From NCBI RefSeq assembly GCF_954871325.1, contig NC_088775.1, positions 59,187,561-59,251,560 of the forward strand: a DNA stretch of 64,000 bases. The letters are read 5' to 3'. The notes under the pieces were generated by a model. That model did no database searches. It was not told where the DNA came from and saw only the letters and a list, made by a program, of their open reading frames with translations. Origin of the DNA: Gordionus sp. m RMFG-2023 (lineage: Eukaryota; Nematomorpha; Gordioida; Chordodea; Parachordodidae). A program made the translations under genes and the position numbers. Of this stretch, positions 58,701 to 64,000 are shown piece after piece. Positions within the stretch are counted from its first letter, which is position 1. Each line of letters starts with the position of its first letter.

Positions 58701-59101
58701 TATTTTAATAAGGTTCTCATCTCTGATTATAAAATATCAAATAGAAATTTAATTATAATAAATTTTTCTATGCTGCCTTTACCTTAAAGAGTAGTATTGT
58801 GAATTGATGAAGGTTCTCATGATTCTTCGATTAAACGATTCGTATACAGCATTGTTTGAAGGGGAATTTCTCGTATAATATTGTCTTTCATTAGAATCTC
58901 TTTTATGATGGCAATCCCACATATTTTTCACCATCGAAAGTTGGGGATCGTTCCTATTATAAACGGAGGAGGCTTCCCAGGATTGAATGAACCGATTCAT
59001 GTTCAAAACCTTGTTTGATGTCTCTTTATTTTGGTACATATTCCTGCCCTGGGGTGTAATGAAATCATCGGTGCCATCATTATTATTTGTTCCGAATAAA
59101 C
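52550..59101 (-). CDS. Apolipophorin-like large lipid-transfer protein, C-terminal part (eight exons)
   Basis: Exons in transcription order: 58,783-59,101; 57,734-57,888; 57,387-57,556; 56,579-56,860; 56,325-56,439; 54,645-54,811; 54,457-54,594; 52,550-52,762. All junctions are GT-AG and keep frame, giving about 515 residues. The first exon carries the end of a von Willebrand D domain (GLFGTNNNDGTDDF). Then come CALSLALSQEC and IPEECVMCQ, a vWA-like domain (VVYLVEEHKDIS, KYTLVGFGN, NFVPNSLRIITLIS) without a DxSxS metal site, a Cys-rich end, and a Gln/Asn-rich tail. In apolipophorins these domains end the secreted haemolymph lipoprotein that carries lipid. The upstream part (lipid-binding N-terminal region, start of the vWD domain) is not found up to 64,000. 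Exons are intact, so it looks like a functional host gene. Another large lipid-transfer family member (clotting or vitellogenin-like) is the main alternative. Confidence 0.75.
53400..53640 (-). repeat. SINE-like unit with tRNA T-arm (plus-strand B box)
   Basis: CTGGG-TTCGAGT-CCCAG (53,492-53,508) is a perfect T-arm with B-box GGTTCGAGTCC, followed by seven bases and a T-run. No D-arm, anticodon arm or matching acceptor strand, so not a tRNA gene. Followed by a non-tRNA body (GGTGGTTCCATCCTTGGAGG). Lies in the last intron of the host gene. Confidence 0.45.
53700..53970. mobile_element. hAT subterminal-like block in host intron
   Basis: Shares CAAGAAACAAGGCTCTAATA, GGCGGACAAATAAT, TTCGTTCGGGAT and GGCCGGATAAAT with 10,298-10,547. 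No coding capacity; ends unclear. Confidence 0.5.
54457..54594 (-). CDS. Host gene exon: Cys-rich end
   Basis: Reads ETDMKALIKIMPKVMSQIPY then PLCQTCICNKNANN and ARFICSNCHNK, two CxxC-type pairs. Donor AAA|GTATAG contains an in-frame TAG three bases on, so reading through would end the protein as NKV. Confidence 0.72.
54645..54811 (-). CDS. Host gene exon: after vWA-like domain
   Basis: Joins the previous exon in phase 1 to give ILGFDRDVAYTSDHINQDSI, then GDKDLLNKAETCEGALINIV and DGVIFNIEILLSGY. Donor TAT|GTAAGA opens a 50-nt intron. The preceding 1.5-kb intron is almost filled by a palindromic transposon. Confidence 0.78.
54890..56228. mobile_element. Long-TIR palindromic DNA element inside host intron
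   Basis: Left arm about 54,890-55,300; the right arm about 55,640-56,228 is its reverse complement. Paired blocks include GCGTCAATTCGGCG / GGCGTCAATTCCGC, ATAAAACAAAAGGAT, AAGTCTCATGCTAGAGGTTA / AAGTCTCATTCTAGAGGTTG and AAAATAATTATTGACTTAAA. No transposase frame seen. Long arms and GCGTCAATT subterminal repeats suggest a Mutator-like or foldback element. A MITE is inserted in the right arm. It takes up nearly all of intron 54,812-56,324. Confidence 0.72.
55811..55976. mobile_element. MITE inside the long-TIR element
   Basis: AGTTTTGTTAAACGTCTC start and near-perfect internal arms ACCGATTAAGATTTTAGCCA / TGGCTAAAATCTTAATCGGT. Interrupts the right arm of the surrounding palindrome. Confidence 0.65.
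56325..56439 (-). CDS. Host gene exon: vWA-like domain, later part
   Basis: Acceptor TTATTATAG, donor GTATAA. Reads RIKEKIVQLALKDQSVTLNT then ILKCPIISTSEKRLKTILG. Too short to show as a long ORF, but it joins both neighbours in frame. Confidence 0.75.
56579..56860 (-). CDS. Host gene exon: vWA-like core
   Basis: 94 codons, phase 0 at both ends. DELMRKHGPSSDIKYTLVGF and GKIVFNYDDLEKTW and NFVPNSLRIITLIS follow the apolipophorin pattern of a second strand with GFG and a later hydrophobic strand. Confidence 0.82.
57387..57556 (-). CDS. Host gene exon: first strand of vWA-like domain
   Basis: Reads VMCQAANRFYSFYEPF then VHKTVHVVYLVEEHKDIS and RIETYLLKIIKNLQ. The VVYLVEEH strand stands where integrin-type vWA domains have DxSxS, so no metal site is expected. 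Confidence 0.8.
57734..57888 (-). CDS. Host gene exon: Cys-containing post-vWD segment
   Basis: Phase matches the preceding exon (…SLR|KCDDQYS). Reads GVCALSLALSQECHMKN and IPEEC, splitting the IPEEC-VMCQ motif at the intron. 177-nt intron to the next exon. Confidence 0.8.
57889..58782 (-). other. Host gene intron (894 nt)
   Basis: Contains repeated GGTTCTGATT / AAGAACCGGTTCC / AAGAACCCAGG-type blocks at about 58,370-58,735 that may be a decayed MITE. No exon seen. Confidence 0.45.
58783..59101 (-). CDS. Host gene exon: end of von Willebrand D domain
   Basis: Acceptor AAAATAAAAG before 59,101, donor GTAAAGG after 58,783. Reads (G)LFGTNNNDGTDDFITPQGR, then NRFIQSWEASS and WDCHHKRDS, the ordinary vWD ending in apolipophorins. 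Starts in phase 1, so a preceding exon must end in G. Confidence 0.8.
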
Positions 59102-59327
59102 CTTTTATTTTTTTAATATTTTTTTGATGGTGCTTATAGACTTATTTTGGTAATGGGCAACAGGTATTCTTTGAATATATGATGGATAACTATAGCTATA
59201 ACTTTTACCATGTATCAAATATTTTTGAATGTCCGTTTTAATAATTGTATTAGTGCGTTAAATTAATTTTTTTTCTAATAACTTAGATTCATTTAACAAT
59301 TTTTATCATATAAAAAAATATTTTCAG

Positions 59328-59795
59328 TTGTGAAAGGTATACCAAAAGAATTAACTTTATGTGGGCAAGTTTCTGCTATTCTTACACTATTGATTAATTT
59401 CTATTTGTTTTATTTTAAAAATTTATGGAGGGATTTTATTTTTTTACACCATATTTTTTTATGGTCATCGAAAGAAATATCACTGAAAACGCGTATCAGA
59501 ATTTTCAACTCCAGTTATACCAGTCCTATATTACGATAGCAACACATGGGATATAAATAAAGTACAAATAAAAAGGTTCCAACTTTTATAAATAAATGTC
59601 TCAGACTACTTAATGGATACATTTATCCCATAATTATATCGATTTAAAAACTTTGGAAAAGATGATCAAACATACCAGTACAAATAATGAACTTCTTGGT
59701 CATATATTAAGAAATCATGAGCAAAACATAGCATATGATGCTATTCTGTGGCTCAACTCATACAAAAGAAAGAAACATCGGTTTCACATATAACA
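59328..59795 (+). pseudogene. LINE ORF2 C-terminal fragment
   Basis: Plus strand reads NLWRDFI, SLKTRIRIFNSS, then FINKCLRLLNG and a region of the ISNxxLWxxT type in shifted frames, the usual stretch after the reverse transcriptase domain in invertebrate LINEs. Several stops and frame changes. Lies just upstream of, and antisense to, the first visible host exon. Confidence 0.65.
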
Positions 59796-60859
59796 TTGGT
59801 TGTAGAAAACCAAAAGTATGCTATTTATTTAATTTTAACTATGAAACAATTCACAAATTAAACATAAAAAGTCTATAAAAAACTCTTAAAAACAAAAACT
59901 AATTACATAAAAAAAAGGAAAATTCTAACTTTATTTCAGCCCCAAAACCCTATATCATTATAACTACCATATTTACTCACTTATAAGAAACTCAATATGC
60001 AAACTAGTAAGGAAAGTATTCATTTATTTGTTAGTTCGACTTAATTTTTTACTTAATTGCTTTTTAAGTATAGGCTAAAAAGCTTTAGGACATCCTATTT
60101 TGTTTTGTTTCAAGTTTGAAAAAGCTCTTCTTTTTTTAAAAAAGTATACTTAAAAGCCATCGAAAAGTCAATTTTTTTTAGATGTCTTAATTGATTTTGT
60201 TTAAGATCTAGATAGGGAGAAAATTGAATAGTAAATAATAAAATTAGAAAATGAAAATGTTATTCTGTTTAGTAATATGAAATGCACAGTATATAATATA
60301 AATTTTTGTAGTAAATTTAATTTCTATTATCAAATATAAATAATTGTGTTTATTTTAATATAAAAGAGTAAACAATATCACATCCTGATATAATATTGTA
60401 TAAGTAGATTAACAACCAATCTCATTCGATTAACTTGTTTAATATACAAATTAAAACCAGTTTATTTAATACTCACCCAGTACAGATCTTGTTAGGTCAT
60501 ATATTTTTTAATGTTTTTTCTTAAAAAAAAAAAAATAGATACAAAATTAAAATAATATGAGAACTGTAGGTTTTAAAAAAAGTTAGTGTTGTTTATGCTA
60601 AATTAGATTTACAGGAGATATAATTTTGCAAAAAATTAACTTTAGAATTTGATAAAATGCGCACAGACCTATAATTAGTTGTATTTTTTAAAAATATAAC
60701 TTCCAAATTAACTAATTATTTTATAAGTTACTTACTAAATATATTTCACTAATAATATTTATAATATCACAAATTAGACAAACTCAATTATATACACTTC
60801 CATTTATTTATGGATAAAAATGGGCACTTCCTTTTGTTATGGTCTGATATAATTTATTA
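59796..60859. other. AT-rich, nothing recognised
   Basis: No exon for the missing upstream half of the vWD domain could be found on the minus strand here. Long A/T runs only. Confidence 0.45.
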
Positions 60860-62188
60860 CAGTTTCGTATCCAGGGATTTTCCTATAGGGAGGGGGGTTT
60901 CAGCCGGGTCATATGTTTGAGCTATTCTATTAAATTATTCATAATTCAATAAATTAATATTTTTAGCTTTTATTTATTAATTCGCGGTTATGGATATTTA
61001 AAGAAGAAATAAATGTTATATAAGCCAAATTATTTTAAGTTAGGTATATTATATTAATAAATATTTTTTTAAATGTAAAATTGAAATTAGTTTAGTGTCA
61101 TTTTTTAATAAAATTTGCTTTAAAATATAGCCTCAGCTTAAATTCTCATACAATATATAATAAAAATTTTTTTATTGAAAATACTAATTGTAGTGTATAA
61201 AATATTGATTAGAAAATAATTTAGAAAGTTTTTATAACTTCTTATCATATATAATATTATAAAAAAATTATTACTAATTATAATTTGATTTTTAACTTTC
61301 ATGAAAAATTTGCCAATTCTTCCAGAATTTCGTTTGTCGTTGGAACCAAATCTCTGTGATATTTAACAGAGCTAACCCATTTAGCCTAGATTCGGAAGTA
61401 TTATTTCGTAAATAAATTTACAACCTTATCAAGTTGGAAAAGGTCCTTTTATTCGTACATGTTGTATGTAATAGGCAAACATGCATTAATATAAAACAAC
61501 TTAAAAATATTTGGAAATTGAGCCAACCTTATACCGATTGAGCGGATCAATAGCATGCTCACGTAAAATAACCAAACGTAGTAAATATTTATACCACAAT
61601 TCGAATTCACTTATTAAATTGATTTCTGTATCAATTTACCAATAGTGGCATCAGAAAATGAAAAAGGGTATTTAGTAATAAAATTTCAAATGGCTAATGA
61701 CTTGTTTATTATCTAAAAATGGTACTTTTATTTGCGATAAAAACTATCTAAGAAAGGGATGAAAATGGATATTTTATAATATTCTTCAGTTGAGTCAACA
61801 TTTATATTCAATCTCAATAATTGCCTATGTGCTGGACGAGGTTTAATTAGTGTTATATCATAAGATTTAGCTTTCAATTCAACGTCTAGATAAATATTAG
61901 GAAAATTTTCATCTAAATTCATTCTTATTGTATTTACCTGTTCATATACATCTTCCGCCAAATCAATAACCTGAACCAAATCTAAATTTGATTTTTGTAA
62001 ATTTCTACAAAGTAGATACGAAAATATTTTATTAATGCAACTATCAGTAAAGATAAACTCTGATTGATATTGAAAATTTTAACTGGGGATGGGGGTTGTG
62101 GGTAAACTTTTTATTAGCTTAAAATGATATTTATGAAAATAGTCAAATTTGCGATGGGGGGAATCCCCCCTCATTGGTTAAGCGCCTG
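60860..62188 (-). mobile_element. DUF4371-type hAT element with perfect 8-bp target duplication
   Basis: Ends CAGTTTCGTATCCAGGG and inverted CAGGCGCTTAACCAATG, with G-runs just inside. Flanks are identical: ATTTATTA at 60,852-60,859 and 62,189-62,196. The minus strand encodes the C-terminal half of a DUF4371 transposase: VQVIDLAEDVYEQVNTI and STEEYYKISIFIPFLDSF (61,728-61,979), then PNIFKLFYINACLPI and SESRLNGLALLNI (61,330-61,560). Frame is lost in several places and the N-terminal half is missing, so it is an internally deleted copy. The sequence near its right end (TTATTAGCTTAAAATGATAT) is shared with the element at 31,862. Confidence 0.85.
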
Positions 62189-62775
62189 ATTTATTATATA
62201 CAAAAAATATTAGGTATTATAAAGACGCTTGACAGACGTGACAAATCCTTGTCCCTCCTGATTATACATACAAATTATTTTTTTGTTAAAATTTTTTCTA
62301 AATAATCTATTGAGTTATTATTTAGAATATTCATTTATATTTTTTTTGTTGTAAATTGAAAAAAGATAGATTTTAAATATATCATCAACTTAATAGCCAT
62401 ACCAGATAGTTCGAGCTAATAAGGTTAGAAGATGGCAATAAAAAAATGGAGCATTGCTAAATAATAAAAAAAATTATTATATTGTTCACATTATAAATTT
62501 TACATTTCTTACTATTTATAAATTAATCGTCTCTTTATTTGTAATTTAATTTATTTATGTTTATAATAACTAATAAACTCAATTTCTCCAACTTACTCTC
62601 ATTGACACATTTTTTTATAACCTAAAATATGGAAAATAATTTTTGGAACCGTTACCGTTATATATCTATGCTCTAGCCTATGCTTAGCAAAAGAGATCAC
62701 AAATAAATGAAATATATTTGAAGCGACAAGAAAAGGGATAGTTTCAAAATTAATTTAATGGATTGATAGGCAAGC

Positions 62776-62955
62776 ATGAATCCACTTATTGCGAGAGCCT
62801 TTGATCATATGCCGATTCCTCAAGTTTTGCACAGAAGGCTTTTGTGTCCAAGAATTGTGGCCGAGTATATTTCCCCAGAAAGCGACTTAATTTTATTTCC
62901 GCAAATTTTTCGTACTCCTAGGAACTTAAAGAGCCTAAGGCGTATAAGATTTTAG
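62776..62955 (+). CDS. Unrecognised 59-residue ORF
   Basis: ATG 62,776 to TAG 62,953-62,955, preceded by in-frame stops. Reads MNPLIARAFDHMPIPQVLHR, then RLLCPRIVAEYISPESDLIL and FPQIFRTPRNLKSLRRIRF. Its balanced amino-acid composition (Pro, Arg, His, Cys) is unlike translated A/T DNA around it, so it may be an exon or a transposon remnant. No family recognised; no neighbours give a clue. Confidence 0.3.
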   Translation: MNPLIARAFDHMPIPQVLHRRLLCPRIVAEYISPESDLILFPQIFRTPRNLKSLRRIRF

Positions 62956-64000
62956 GGATGTTATTAGGGATTAACCTGTAAGAAAATGCTATATTTTTCA
63001 ATTTGAACGAGCATTTTGCCTAATATTTGGAAGAAATCAAAATGGCCTAGCCCTCGCCAACAGGGGAGTACGAGAGATAAAGATTTAAGATACGTATGGA
63101 TTTGATGAAAATAAGATGTATTTTAATAATCGGCCACGACGATCCTTAGAGTCTTTGAAATTTATGTAATGATAGGAGGTTTGGTGCTTGATAGGAAATT
63201 TCTTATTTGACCGTTGGAGGTCATTTTTAGAAATTCTAATTCTGAGTTGTTATCTGGGGGATTCTGATGCTTGGTTGATTGGTCAGTCATAAATTTGTTA
63301 TTATGAGTTGATATAAATACTAAAGGTTTTTTGGAAGGTAGTTCATTTTGGTGATAATCTTCAATAAATACAACGATCGTCGAAGGGCCATTTATGTTGA
63401 AGTAACTAGCATTATGTATTTTAAATGTTAGTTGTTTAGGGATATTTATATGAAGATGAATTTACTTATGATCTACTTGGAAAAGTGGTATTTGCTTTAT
63501 CTCAATAATGCTTGATTTACTGCTATCTTTGATATTAGATTTATTACTGCCTCCGATATTACTTAAATCAACTCTAGTATAAGCATAAGGTTGTGAAATA
63601 GTTGTATTATCCTTATTACTAGTTTATGTTGGATATTGTATTGTATATATTTTCATTATAAAGTTGTTATTTTATTCTTAGTGAACAATAAAAGTTGTCC
63701 AAGTACATTAGATAGATATATTTCAAAAGAATTACAAATTTGGACAACAAGTCCATCAAGATATGTTTAAAAGCTACAATTATTTATTTATTGTTGCTGT
63801 CAATATTATGATTATCTATTTACCTTATATTCTAAATTTAGTTTTGCTTAAAGATATCTGCAATTTTGACGAATTGTCAGTAGGTCAATCAAAATATGAA
63901 TTATTTAAAAGCAAATTATTATCATTTGTTTTATAATTCGATATATTATTTATTCAATAAAATTCGATAAATATAAAAATAATAAATTATTCAGAATTTT
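62956..64000. other. No gene recognised
   Basis: 62,956-63,480 is less AT-biased than its surroundings but broken in all frames, perhaps an old coding relic continuing from the small ORF. 63,480-64,000 is AT-rich. Confidence 0.35.

Noticed and set aside
59157-59245. Minus-strand open stretch (YIQRIPVAHYQNK) as the missing vWD exon
   Set aside because: No AG acceptor in a compatible position, an in-frame stop just upstream, and no vWD motif.
61728-61979. Minus-strand frame first taken as an upstream exon of the lipoprotein gene
   Set aside because: STEEYYKISIFIPFLDSF is a DUF4371 transposase block, and the frame lies within a transposon bounded by a perfect 8-bp duplication.

Overview
The window is very AT-rich, repeat-laden eukaryotic DNA, most likely from an arthropod or related invertebrate. 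The basis is one host gene on the minus strand (exons 52,550-59,101). Its spliced product carries the C-terminal von Willebrand D end, a Cys-x2-Cys link and the vWA-like domain typical of apolipophorin-type large lipid-transfer proteins. GT-AG introns as short as about 48-50 nt occur in this gene and also inside two DNA-transposon genes. No species is claimed.

Layout. 1-2,229: an unrecognised edge ORF, a ~134-bp tandem repeat, and a satellite whose ~289-bp unit is made of two related halves. 2,230-5,417: a compact Ty3-like LTR fossil inserted into that satellite. 5,945-15,600: MITEs, a ~115-bp tandem array, a nearly whole hAT transposase (8,299-10,195) with two tiny introns, and a DUF4371-type hAT relic interrupted by non-autonomous relatives. 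17,100-29,400: DUF4371 debris and three Ty3-like LTR fossils (B 18,500-21,340; C 21,372-23,490; D 23,829-29,383, which holds a further nested LTR fossil). 23,491-33,764: a large inverted repeat whose arms serve as empty sites for each other's insertions, centred on a DUF4371-type hAT element with a perfect 8-bp target duplication. 34,700-37,090: a decayed LINE. 38,000-49,200: MITEs, an old gag fragment, a Tc1/mariner element with terminal inverted repeats and a spliced transposase, another gag-region fossil, and a CAG...-ended hAT element that looks like the partner of the MITEs at 30,937 and 38,032. 49,259-49,313: the 3' part of a class II tRNA with CCA. 52,550-59,101: the host gene, with a long-TIR palindromic transposon filling one intron and a SINE-like unit in another. 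59,330-62,188: a LINE tail and a DUF4371-type hAT with a perfect 8-bp duplication. 62,200-64,000: mostly unassigned.

The most unusual signal is a small frame ahead of gag in three of the LTR fossils (C, D and the 45.3-45.8 kb fragment). It has an RRM-like pattern, and in C and D it accompanies a gag with an Asn/Arg/Tyr-rich tail and no visible CCHC knuckle. The host gene's Gln/Asn-rich last exon is the other notable point. All family calls rest on reading motifs by eye; no database search was possible.
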